Below are positions 51,097 through 61,374 of a stretch of DNA of 64,000 nt, piece by piece; positions within the stretch are counted from its first letter, which is position 1, and every line of letters starts with the position of its first letter. The position numbers and the translations under genes were made by a program. The DNA comes from Denticeps clupeoides (taxonomy: Eukaryota; Chordata; Actinopteri; Clupeiformes; Denticipitidae). The DNA lies in NCBI RefSeq assembly GCF_900700375.1, contig NC_041712.1, positions 21,890,780 to 21,954,779 of the forward strand. Reading direction: 5' to 3'. The notes beneath the pieces were generated by a model. The model had not been told where the DNA came from. It did not search any database and was given only the letters and a program-made list of their open reading frames with translations.

Positions 51097-54000
51097 ATGA
51101 TGGAGACGGGAGAGTTGAGCGATGCGTCCTCCTTGATTCCGCCGGCCTGAATGTGTGATGTCACAGGTTCTGACTAATGCTTTGCCTTAGTGCTCCGGCC
51201 CCGGCGCTGCCATCACCACAGTCACCGTGTCCATTTTGTCTGCCTTGACCGGCAGAGCAGAACTGTTGGCCGACTGTGTTTTATTTCTTTATTTTTCGAA
51301 GTGGCATTTATTTAGATGAGTCTGGCTGCTCCGAGAGCCGGGGCCATGCGGGTGAACAGCAGTCGGCTTTCTTCTTTCGTCGTTGCTGTTCCCTCTGTCT
51401 GCTGTGAAGTTCGCCTCCCACACTGAGTCACCGGTCGGCCTCAACTATTTCAGCACGACTTCTTTGTGGACAATCCTTTTAAAAAAGCACAAATGTGGGA
51501 GCACAGAGGAGGACAGAGGGGCAGTGATTTTAGGCGTCATCACTGAATGTCATATTTCTATAAAAAAAAAAAAAAAAACATGCAGTATTATATTTAAGAA
51601 ATGCCTAATTGTAATTGTCTTTTATACACACATCCATCCCTGTATGCTACAGTATCTTTGTCAATGCGCTAGTCTGTATTCAATAGAATACATAATAACT
51701 ACAACAACAATAATAATATAATACCATATAAAGAAAGCAATTCCACGTTATTATAATAAAATAGCAATGTGGCAAAATGCTTCAGTGTTGCCTGTCTTGT
51801 TTTTCCAGTTTCTTGAAGAAACCGTGACTTTCTGAAGGAAGTCAGTCACAGCCAGTGCCCTCAACCAAACCTTTTCCTTTAAAGACCGTTGTCTTTTAAA
51901 CAAAATTACTGAGAATAAAATATACACCAGCAAGCGTGTTTGTAGGTCACAAAAATATTTTACTGCTGGAGATGAGAATTGTGCAGAGGGTTCAGGTTAT
52001 TTGTTCCAGTGCGTTTTATCTGAAATGAGCATCTGCTCTTGTGGAAAAGTGGTTTGCGGTTAGGGGGAGAGTTTCGTAACTTCAGAGGGGTGCAGAAAAT
52101 CATTTCACATTTGCTCCGAGAAAAGCTGGGTGTCAACGTCACAAACCCTCTCAAGTCATGGTGTCAGATGCAGAGTATGTTCACAGTCACTCTGCATCAT
52201 TAAAATCAATTAATAAAACGAATGCATTGGAAACATGCAGTAATTCCACTTAATTATGTGACTGTGAGTGAATGCAAGAAATTATTTAATTACATCAATG
52301 ATTTCTATAACTGCGTGCTTTCATTTTCTTATATAATGTTATGAAGAAATTGCATTCAGAGAGAAAGAAGGGAGGAGAGGCGATGGATGGAGAGAGATGA
52401 TAAGAAGAGAAAAACACACAAAAGCACCCAGTTTTTGAGAACCTGACAGAATACAGAGATATGCGGAGAGAAGAAGACAGACGGATTAGAGATGGTGTTA
52501 ATGAAAAAGAGGGAGATGCAGAAGAGGGCAGAGTGCACATGAAAGGGAACAAAAAAAAACACAGACAACCTGATACAGACCGCATCTCATTCTTTCCTGT
52601 CTCCATGGCAACCAAATTGTGTTAGATTCTTACTGACTCACTGGTCTCTCTCCCTCTCTCGCCCTCTCTCTCCTCTCGCACCATCTCTTTCCATTTTGTG
52701 CAATCTCACAAACCCGGAGTCAAACGGATATCTAAATTATGCTTCGTGCATGCGGTGTGGCAGTCGGTGTCCCTGATGATGCTTTCGTAAGAAACTTGGT
52801 GCGAAAATGCAGCACTGAAACGGACCAGCTCCAAAACAAACGAATAACTGGACGATGACACAGCATGAATGTATTAGATTATTCTTAGTTATGTAAAATA
52901 ATTCCGCTTGTCCAGTGCCTAAACCCAAACACACGCACGCACTCTGTTGCCAAACTCTGCCGTCCCTCACCCATCTTCTGCAGGTACCTCTGGAGAGACG
53001 TTACCATGGAAACTGGTTACAATTGATAACTTCGAGACACGAGAGAGCCATTGACATACGCTGGCGTTTACATGGACATGGAAGCATGCACCACCCTGCC
53101 AGACATGCGCACCCACCCTCACACCCACCCTGATCAAAGACAACATTTCCACATCACAGCCGCAGCAGCATAATGGCAGGGTTACATAAATCAATTTACT
53201 GACCAGAAGACGAATTTTACACCCCCTTACCATGCAATTTATACAGCAGTGGTCCTCGCATCCGTACTTCTGTAGCCCATCGGTGTAAACCGGTAAGCCT
53301 AAAGCATTTATTCTACTCACGTGGAAAAAGATGTAAAATGTAATTCCCTTTTTGTGTAATTCTAATCCTTTAATTTTTCATGTCCGGTGGTGAAACTGGG
53401 TGGCCAGGTCACCTGTGAAGGACACCTTGTTTATTCACGTTCACAAGTGTCTTTTGGGATAAAATTAATAAAAAATGCAGACGGCCACAGTGACCCAGTT
53501 CTGGGCCCACAAGACGTCAGGCGTAATCCAAAAGCGAACCCCCTGCTCGCAGCGCTAACTTGGCCACCTTTATTTATTAATTCATTTCACTCAAGCATCA
53601 GTTACAAATCAGTCAGATCTAATCGCCCGTGGTGAAGATCCATGGCTGTGACGCTCTTGGAAAGGGTTTCTGCGCGAGTGCACGGATTTCGTCATCGAAG
53701 TCATATTAATAAGATCAGACGAGGATTGCAAAATGTGCGTAGTCTATGAAACACTCCCGTCTTTCGAACAAAGGCCCCGAACAGTCACGCTCATTGAGGG
53801 GAAAAGTGAGAGCATATGCGGTAAGGCGTTCCGCTCAGTTCCGTTGTGGGTTCGACCTGCACCTGCATGTTGCACAAACCTGCAAATTTTCATTACTGCT
53901 GCAAAGAGAGCAGAATTCTATCCAAGCGAAACAGGATCCTATCAAAAGAAATGTGAAAAGAACATATGATTGCAGCATTCTTTAAAGTTGCTTCTTGTTC

Positions 54001-54330
54001 TCCAATAGTTAAAAACTTTGTACCATAATAATAACATTTTGGTTTCAAACAGTCTGTGACTGCAATTCAAACAGAGACCAGATCATTTCTAATTCTAAAA
54101 TGGACAAGATTGGCCCTGTTAGGAAATTTACATATCATTATTATTATTATACTACTACTTAATAGGCTTTGCTACGCAGGTAAAGTCATGTGGTCTTGTT
54201 CTTTTCATATTAAAGACACAATACAAACCAGTTTTAAGAAACACTTTTTTTTTTTCTTCCTTCCTTCATTTGTGGCGGCCCCTGGATGGATGCCGCCCTT
54301 AGCATTTGCCTATACTGCCCACTGGGCCCG

Positions 54331-54523
54331 TAAGCGGCCCCGTAATCAGAAGGTTGCCGGTTCGAATCCCGATCTGCCAAGGTGCCACTGAGGTGCCACT
54401 GAGCAAAGCACCGTCCCCACACACTGCTCCCCGGGCGCCTGTCATGGCTGCCCACTGCTCACCAAGGGTGACGGGTCAAATGCAGAGGACACATTTCACT
54501 GTGTGCACCGTGTGCTGTGCTGC
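54331..54523 (+). mobile_element. SINE family B copy, 5' truncated
   Basis: It begins at AAGCGGCCCCGTAATCAGAAGG and includes the B-box GGTTCGAATCCC and the body up to TTCACTGTGTGCACCGTG. The usual GACAATCACTTC end is missing. The preceding 54270-54330 (GGCGGCCCCTGGATGGATGCC..) looks like part of another repeat. Confidence 0.82.
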
Positions 54524-55554
54524 ATATTATTCGCTTGCGGGCATTTTACTCAACAGACCAATGCATACGTTGGTAAAACAACCCAAGAATGGAACAGGGG
54601 GATGTTTTAGACTCCTCATCCCCCCTCAACTCGACGTCTGGTTGTATTTGTTTATTGAAGACATCCAGCAGATCACAGATTGACTTTTCATTGGCAGCGT
54701 CCCCACAGATTGTCCAGTTTCGGCATCTCAGCACAAAATCAGGATTTATTTATTTATTTATGTTCAAAATGCTGAACAACTGAAAGTAGGACTGGTGGCA
54801 TTTTAAAGCTCATATACACACAGCTTAAATACAACATTTCCAGGTCTGGAACTCATTCTCATTAACCGCAATTGGGAAAATCATTCCTGAAATCCGGCAA
54901 GGAGGGGAACGAATGAGTTAAAAGTGGAGAGCAGAGGAGAGGAATGAATTATACATCACTGGGTATTTCAGATAATTGTACCTGAGCAGAGATAAGACAG
55001 GACACAGGCTGATGGAAAAGGAGAGATGGAGAATCGACGAAAGAGGGAGAGAGGAAGGGCAGAGATAGAAGAAAGCGAGAACACATGGAAGGACCAGGAA
55101 GTTCTCGGGTGATAAATGAGAAGATTAACAAAATAAATAAGGGTGCTGCAGAGATTCAGAGAGGTTTAAAACACAGAGATAGGTGAAGCGGGACCATCTG
55201 CGTGCCACACTGGGACTTCATTATGAGCCTGCTCCCTATTAACACCCTTTGGTCCAAAAGCAAAGTTCCGATCAATAAGGACACACAGACAAACAGAATT
55301 CTCCCTCACCGCGTCACACTCCTCATGTGTTGACGTGTGTCTGGCAGCGTTGTGCGGCACGCACACAGAAAAGACAAACCAAACAGCTCCAGTATGAACC
55401 CATCACCCCCCCCCCGTCACATCCTCGATTAGCACGTTGGCTCAGTGCAACTGCGTGAAATCTCACAGTGGAGCAGGTTGGGGGAACTGTGGGTTAGTGT
55501 GAACATTGTGATGCGTGTGTGAACTGCTCGCTCCGGAACACACACATGCAGGAT

Positions 55555-55592
<38 letters not shown>
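55555..55592. repeat. 38-base G homopolymer
   Basis: An uninterrupted run of 38 G bases on the plus strand, flanked by GCAGGAT and CAAGGTAC. It is the longest homopolymer in the window. Confidence 0.9.
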
Positions 55593-55594
<2 letters not shown>

Positions 55595-56949
55595 AGGTAC
55601 AAAAGAACCCCAACAAAGCGCCCGTGGCTGCACACAAGGAAGCAAAATGCACAAAATGGGTGTCATGGCAATGGGAAGAGACATCTGCAGGCGTCACTGT
55701 AGCAATCAGAGAGGGAAAGGGACAGGGACGGGGAGGGGAGCGGGGAGGGGTGTCATTATTGACTGAGTGATCCACTGGGGAGGGGGGGTGTTGTCGAGAG
55801 CAAGGAAACGATTAAAGATTGCGCCATAATTTGTTCGGAACAAATTGCTTCAGTCTCCAGCCAGACTGTGCATTGTTCCTGTGGCATTGTTAAGCCAGTG
55901 GACGAACTAAACAAAAACTATTTCATGGCTCTGACCTGAAAACGATAGTGTTGCGGTCATTACATACATGTATAATCCTCAATGGTCTCTGGCTTCTGCG
56001 TACAGTATCGTTTTTTTTGGAGAGCTTCGGGACTTCCGAATGAGCTTTTTGGGAGTCACTCTGCCAGCGCTCTGCCTCTTTTGCACCTTGACACTGATGA
56101 ATGCCCATTATCAGCTCCTATCTGCACCCTGCACACCCACACGGGCTGACTCACTCACACACACACAGCGAGGGAGAGAGACGGAGAGGGAGACCGGACT
56201 ACGTCTGTGTGTGAGCGGAGGGGGGGGTTGGAGAAGGATGGAGGGTGAGAGACACACACACACACACGTACACTCACACGCATTCAGGGAACACACGTTG
56301 ACAGGTGATGTCCAGCTGGGCTCTTCACGGGACCGCAGCGCCACCTGGACATGGCTCCGTGGAACTGCAGCTCTGGCATTGGAAAAAAACACACGCTCCG
56401 AATCTCTTACTCACAAACTTAACACGATCAAGGAATCATTTACAGAATGCAGAATTCAGTATGGCGAACAATGCAGTTTGAGCGATCAATATATATACAG
56501 ATCTACGCAATCATCAAATTATAAACAAGACAACGCAACAAAAGTTTCTTGACAAGTTTAAGCTAATTGAAGACTGATCAGCAGTTCGTTGCAACTATGC
56601 ATTTATTTTTGCTGTATATAGCTGGGAAGATTTGCAGAGTTTAAAACTTATCCTTCCAAATTCAAGGCACACATGAAACCTCAGTAATTACATTTTGGAA
56701 AAACCCCTAAGCTCATAAACACCCGGAACGCAAATGTATGGACATTAATCAAAGAAAATGACTTTATTTGAACCTTTGTTACGTTTCTTGACTTGTTTGT
56801 CTTCGTTGGTGCGGGTGTTAAAAAACGACCAAGTATACAACTCCTGCCAACACATTTTTAAACATATATAAAAAAAAAAAAAAAAAGAGGAAAACGTTTT
56901 TATTCGCCCCGCTCCTGCCAACAGACGTTGTGTAAGCGCGGCTCCCGTC

Positions 56950-57315
56950 ATGCCGTGCGGCGGGGCGTCTCGCCGCGACAGCATGGGCGCCGCCGGCCGG
57001 ATCGTGCTGGCCTACGCGGGCTTCGCCGCGGTCGTCGGCGTCGGCTGGGCGCTGTGGGTGATCGTGCGTCCCGGGGAGGAGCGGACAAGGGAAATACTGA
57101 AGGTGCAGGCGGCGTTTCGGGAATTAATAAAAGCCCAGGCCGCACAGGCCATATATAGATGTATATAATGGTTCCTCGTCCATTAGGAGCTGCCCGAGGC
57201 GAACCCGCTGCGCCTGGATGAGACCAGGAGGAGGAACGCGCTGATGATGCAGGTGCTGAAGGATGCCGCGGAGACCAAGGAGAACATCGCCCGCGGAACC
57301 GGCCCGCTGAAGTGA
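56950..57315 (+). CDS. uqcc3: UQCC3, mitochondrial complex III assembly factor
   Basis: Two coding exons (56950-57102 and 57187-57315) give 93 residues from the first ATG, or 82 from a second in-frame ATG at 56983. UQCC3 is a small inner-membrane protein needed to assemble the cytochrome bc1 complex, acting with UQCC1 and UQCC2 on cytochrome b. The protein has one membrane segment (IVLAYAGFAAVVGVGWALWVIV) followed at once by RPGEERTREILKELPE, which matches human VGYALLVIVTPGERRKQEMLKEMP. The C-terminal half is a charged helix (RRRNALMMQVLKDAAETKENIA, human QQLLLATLQEAATTQENVAW). The second ATG puts the membrane segment as close to the N-terminus as in human, so it may be the real start. Intron 1 is only 84 bp. 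AATAAA at 57557 ends the transcript before dmac1. Confidence 0.9.
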
Positions 57316-57556
57316 ATTATGTCCCGCCATTTAAAACGTACCGGCTTGTTGTACTGATACGCCGCTATATATGTATATATGCCCGTACTCGGCTGTATGG
57401 TAGTTGCCCTTTCCTCTCCGGGAGTGGTTGTAATTTTTGCAAAAGAACGACGTTTTGCTCTTGGTGTGATTTGTTTTCGTGGAGACAAAACCCCCGAACA
57501 AGGCAAGAAATCAGCAAATGTGCCTGTTTCATTGCCACTGATTGGTTGCTTGTCAA

Positions 57557-57562
57557 AATAAA
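57557..57562 (+). terminator. Probable uqcc3 poly(A) signal
   Basis: AATAAA lies 242 bp past the uqcc3 stop and about 290 bp before the dmac1 ATG, fitting a short 3' UTR in a compact gene pair. Confidence 0.6.
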
Positions 57563-57728
57563 AGTATTTAAGACCCTCCCCGTCTGTCCACGAGTGTCGG
57601 GATGCATTTTGTTATATTTAATGGCCCGCTTTAACGCTGGTTAGGTTAAAACCAAACACCGGTTAATTCTGGGTTAACGCCACCGCGTAATATCCAAGCT
57701 CGTAGGCGTTCGCGCAAATTATTTCAAT

Positions 57729-57737
57729 CACTTCCGG
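57729..57737 (+). promoter_or_regulatory. ETS-type site upstream of dmac1
   Basis: CACTTCCGG lies about 110 bp upstream of the dmac1 ATG in CpG-rich DNA. Such sites are typical of promoters of nuclear genes for mitochondrial proteins (GABPA/NRF-2 type). Confidence 0.45.
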
Positions 57738-57845
57738 GTGGGGGGGGGTCACCCACGCCGGGCAGAACGCGAAGGTTATTCCGCGACCTGCAGCGAATTC
57801 GCCGATGCTCGGCGGTCTTCACGTCACTCCCTGCGACCAGGCGAC

Positions 57846-60250
57846 ATGTCCGCGCCGCCGCCCGAACCCGCGTCCCCGCCGCCGCTGCTCGGGTCGTGCT
57901 GGAGCTGCCGCGTCCTGGCCGGCGGCGCGCTCCTGCTGTCCGCGGGGTACGTGTACCTGGCCGCCCGCAGGACTATGCGCCTTGGCGGCCCGACCTCCAT
58001 GGGAACCGTAGCGCAGATTGTCTTTGCGTCCGGTAAGCGCGCTTGTCGAGCCCGCGGTAAATTCTCTTTTATATACGGCCTATTTACTTGTAATCTGTCG
58101 GGGGGTTTCTGTTTGTATTTGTTTAAGAAGTCTTTGCGACTTTTTTTGTCAGTACGTATACTTATGTATATTATATATAGAAATATTATTATTGAAAAGG
58201 AGAGTAAAGCCCCGTGGGTTATAAACAGCGTGAAACTTCCATCATACAGAGGTAACCTCATGTGAATACCAAGCCAGCGTGTTAATGGCGTTTTTTATTG
58301 CCTAAAACATATATATATATACACACACACTTACTATATATTATATATACAGTAGAGGCCAAAAGTCTGGACACAGCTTCTCATTCAATGTGTTTTCTTT
58401 ATTTTCATGACCATTTACGGTAGATTCTCACTGAAGGCATCAAAACTATGAATGAACACATGTGGAGTTATGTTCTTAACAAAAAAAAGGTGAAATAACT
58501 GAAAACATGTTTTATATTCTAGTTTCTTCCTCCTTTGCTCTGCTTTGCACACTCTTGGCATTCTCTCGATGAGCTTCAAGAGGTCGTCACCTGAAATGCT
58601 TTTCCAACAGTCTTGAAGGAGTTCCCAGAGGTGTTTAGCACTTGTTGGCCCCTTTGCCTTCACTCTGCGGTCCAGCTCACCCCAAACTAGGGCTGCACGA
58701 TTTGGGGGAAAAAGACATATTGCGATTATTGAGATCAATATTGCGATATGCGATATGATAAACGTACAAACTACTTATACCCTGAAATGCCCAGTACTTT
58801 CAAAATACAATATTCTACAAAATTAAATAAATCACAAAAAACTCTTTTACATTACTGTCGAACGACAAACCCTGGTAAGGCTAAACAACTGTTTTGATTA
58901 TATTTGGCCATTATAAAATCCTGTATTATAGTTCTTACGTTTAACCAAAACGTTGTTTGGAGGCTGACTTGAACACAGGGATGCATAGCTTTGCTAGCTT
59001 AGCTAAGGTTAAGATTTGTAAACAGAGGTGAATTTCTTTAGGAAACCTTCAAAGTTTGAGAAAAGTTAACTAAACAGCTAAGAACAGTCTAAATAGTTAA
59101 TGCCTACGTATAGCCAAAACGTTGTTTGGAGGCTGACTTGAACACAGGAATGCATAGCTTCGCTAGCTTAGCCTATCTTAGCTAAGGTTAAGACTTATAA
59201 AACGGGGATTTTATAATGGCCAAATATATTAAAAACAATTGTCCAGCCGTACCTATGAAATGTAATCCCTGGTTTGGAGCGTACAGCGGTTTGTACAGCC
59301 CCAAGCAGCACAAGAGTGAGGCATTTTTATGTACTTCTCTCCATAGACATGTATATGCTTCACGCCACAGCAGAGCCGACGTTGACGTACGATGCATCGC
59401 ATCATGCGCCGTCTACCCATATGTCTCCGAATCGAAAGTCATGTGACCAAATACGTCACATCCGACTGAAGTGAGACTTGCAAACTTTGAGAGAATGAGA
59501 GAATGGATCGGATATGTTGCCGATCCAATCCATGTACTAATCATTTAAATTGCGTTCATGTAAATTTGCGTTCATGTAATCGCACAGACTGACATCGCGA
59601 TTACAATTGTGATTAGATTAATCGTGCAGCACTACCCCAAACCATCTTGACTGGGTTCAGGTCCGGTGACTGTGGAGGCCAGGTCTCCACTTTTTGTTAA
59701 GTACATAACTCCACATGTGTTCATTCATAGTTTTGATGCATTCAGTGAGTATCTAACAATTAAATCTACCAAAACACATTGAATGAGAAGGTGTGTCCAA
59801 ACATTTGGCCTGTACTGTATATTTAAGTATGTTATATTATATAGAAATATAATTATTGAAAAGGAGAGTAAAGCTTCGTGGGTTATAAACAGAGTGAAAC
59901 TTCCATCATACAGAGGTAACCTCATGTTGCCAGCGTGTTAATGTTGTTTTTTATTGCCTATAGTTGCCTGTATAGTTTTAATGTAGGGCTCCATTTCCTT
60001 ATCAAATGTAAAAGTGTTTAATAATAGAAGGTTATACAAAAAGAAATCACCTTCTAACTCCATACTACAGAACAATACATCCTTTAAGCAAAGTGCAAGG
60101 TATTTTCCAAAATGAATGAAACAGTCTCTGAGTGCGAAGAACATCAATAACCTTCTTGAATGTATTGTGTGGTGTTTAGGTCTCGCTGCCTGGGGAGTTG
60201 TGGTCATCACAGATCCGGTGGGGAAATCACAGAAGAAGATCGAACGCTGA
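57846..60250 (+). CDS. dmac1: DMAC1 (TMEM261), complex I distal membrane-arm assembly protein
   Basis: Two coding exons (57846-58032 and 60180-60250) give 85 residues; human DMAC1 has about 112 because of a longer Pro/Ala-rich start. DMAC1 is an inner-membrane protein needed to build the distal part of the complex I membrane arm. After a Pro-rich N-terminus the protein shows the family block GSCWSCRVLAGGALLLSAGYVYLAARR (human TCWSCRVLSGLGLMGAGGYVYWVARK), with the CxxC at 18 and 21. A second hydrophobic segment follows (VAQIVFASGLAAWGVVVITDP), and the end is KSQKKIER. Human residues GIVVMADPKGK match WGVVVITDPVGK. The 2.1-kb intron carries a nested Tc1/hAT insertion between two direct repeats. 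Other ATGs near the start are out of frame. Confidence 0.88.
58161..58304 (+). repeat. Left copy of a direct repeat flanking the transposon nest
   Basis: GAAAAGGAGAGTAAAGC, GTGGGTTATAAACAG, GTGAAACTTCCATCATACAG and AGGTAACCTCATGT recur in the same order at 59824-59960. The left copy carries a few extra bases (GAATACCAAG) near its end. Confidence 0.9.
58350..59817 (-). mobile_element. Deleted Tc1-type DNA transposon with a second element inserted
   Basis: Terminal inverted repeats run CAGTAGAGGCCAAAAGTCTG at the left and, reverse-complemented, CAGTACAGGCCAAATGTTTG at the right, each flanked by TA as expected for Tc1/mariner insertion. The minus strand between 58687 and about 58500 encodes the end of a Tc1 transposase: FGELDRRVKAKGPTSAKH-like sequence (first residue altered), then LWELLQDCWKSISGDDLLKL and ERMPRVCKA. 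On the right side a short piece (CATCTTGACTGGGTTCAGGTCCGGTGACTGTGG) belongs to the same coding region. Without the insertion the element is only about 510 bp, so most of the transposase, including the catalytic and DNA-binding parts, is gone. Confidence 0.88.
58688..59634. mobile_element. hAT-like non-autonomous element inserted into the Tc1 copy
   Basis: The ends read TAGGGCTGCACGAT (left) and ATCGTGCAGCACTA (right), near-perfect inverted repeats. Both sides carry the identical 8-bp sequence CCCCAAAC (58680-58687 and 59635-59642), a perfect target duplication of hAT length. Removing the element plus one duplication restores continuous Tc1 sequence (CAGCTCACCCCAAACCATCT). No transposase frame is present. 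Inside are a 23-bp perfect inverted repeat (58899-58921 and 59206-59228) and a direct repeat of about 80 bp (58937-59018 and 59105-59195). Confidence 0.88.
59824..59960 (+). repeat. Right copy of the direct repeat flanking the transposon nest
   Basis: It matches 58161-58304 with scattered substitutions and a short gap. It starts directly at the TA bordering the Tc1 right end. Confidence 0.9.
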
Positions 60251-60591
60251 GACTTTAATCCAACCACTTCAGACCTGATTTCAGAAAGCCCCACAAATCA
60301 AATGCACAGTACAGCAAACGCACAGCACTGATGCACATTAAATATTTGCTTTTCAGGCTGATGTTTGTATCAAGTGCTGTTCATAATTCTATGACATTTT
60401 CAGGATCTTACATAGAAAGGCATAACTCGTTTAAGGTGTAAATCTGATGAAGACGTTATGCGGAACTGAGAATGAGGAATTCATGTGGAGTCTGCATCAT
60501 GTTGCCCTCCCGGCTGTCTTCTTTTTTTCTACTCTTGCTTGTCTATCTGTATTCATTTCCGAGGTTCTGTCCATCAGTCCCAATATGAAGA

Positions 60592-60597
60592 AATAAA
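60592..60597 (+). terminator. Possible dmac1 poly(A) signal
   Basis: AATAAA lies about 340 bp past the dmac1 stop and before the znhit2 fragment at 60678. Confidence 0.5.
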
Positions 60598-60677
60598 ATA
60601 AACCAAGGGCCAACATCTACCCTTACCCACCGGCGTTTGTCCCCTGACCTTTCCAGCTCGGGCCAGTGAACTGTGAA

Positions 60678-60808
60678 CTGATTCCCACTTGGACTCCCTG
60701 GTGGGAGAGACACGATGAAGGGAAAGGCGCTTGTATAGAGGTGCTGGAGGACAGAGGTGAGGAGGTGGAGGTAGAGTATGGGGAGGACCCGGGCCAAATC
60801 CAGGAAGA
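60678..60808 (+). pseudogene. 131-bp duplicated fragment of znhit2
   Basis: From CTGATTCCCACTTGGACTCC to CCGGGCCAAATCCAGGAAGA this stretch matches 63749-63879 in the middle of the znhit2 coding exon, in the same orientation, with no gaps and only about five differences by eye. The encoded segment is the PAWTPWWERHDEGKGACIEV part of ZNHIT2 (here it begins LIPTWTPWWERH). Flanking bases on both sides do not match, so it is an isolated internal fragment with no start, zinc finger or end. It lies in the dmac1-mrpl49 spacer about 2.3 kb before the parent gene. A functional role is not implied. Confidence 0.9.
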
Positions 60809-61351
60809 CCATTTTCACACAAAAATAATTTTACCCTACGCATTTTGCGTAATTAAAATAAATTGTGTGCCACTATTATAGGCCAGACACCTGTAAGGTA
60901 TGAAGATTCTGCACTCTCAGAAACAGATGCATGGTCACCTTAAAAGTAGAAGTAAAATCAAGATTCTGAAGTGTTTCTATTCAATGGAAATCTATCTAAA
61001 TGTTGAACATGCGGTAAATTACCCAGTAACGTACACTTGGCACAACATGCATATGAACCATAATTGTGAAATATGAAAGCATTCAGGGAGCCTCCCCCTG
61101 TCCGTCACAGACAATCAGAAGCTTTTTTTTTTTTTTTTTTACCAAAAATATCCTCCGCATCTCACAGTTTGCTGCTGAGCTTCACGGCCGGACGTTTAAC
61201 GTAGACGGACTTTCTACGCGCCGCTTTTTTCCCCAGGAAAATTAATGTTCCATAAATATGTTTTAATAACGATAGGATTCACCTTGTAAGGCTTAAAAAC
61301 ATTTTTTACATACAAAAAAACAACATGTGCGTCGTGTCTGTCAGAAGCGCG

Positions 61352-61359
61352 TGACGTCA
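61352..61359 (+). promoter_or_regulatory. Palindromic CRE site at the mrpl49 start
   Basis: TGACGTCA lies 16 bp before the mrpl49 ATG in a CpG-rich segment (AAGCGCGTGACGTCACTCGCGAAG). It is a full CREB/ATF consensus and probably lies in the core promoter or the very short 5' UTR. Confidence 0.55.
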
Positions 61360-61374
61360 CTCGCGAAGAGGAAC

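Larger units (their letters stand above)
50760..56940. other. Gene-poor interval between cnih2 and uqcc3
   Basis: No recognisable coding exon. It holds a CpG-rich promoter-like patch (50900-51200), one SINE B copy (54331-54523), a 38-base G run (55555-55592), purine-rich low-complexity DNA (52360-52520, 55000-55090) and CA-rich sequence near 56150-56280. The longest open frame (55968-56552) is made of simple-repeat translation and has no protein-like features. Confidence 0.5.

Noticed and set aside
55968-56552. A 194-codon plus-strand open frame
   Set aside because: Much of its translation comes from CA/GA simple repeats, with no domain, no signal and no splice context; it looks like chance.
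60543-60843. Minus-strand frames around 60543-60843 and 63626-63967 with similar proteins
   Set aside because: The similarity is the reverse complement of the znhit2 exon and its duplicated fragment, not a second gene family.
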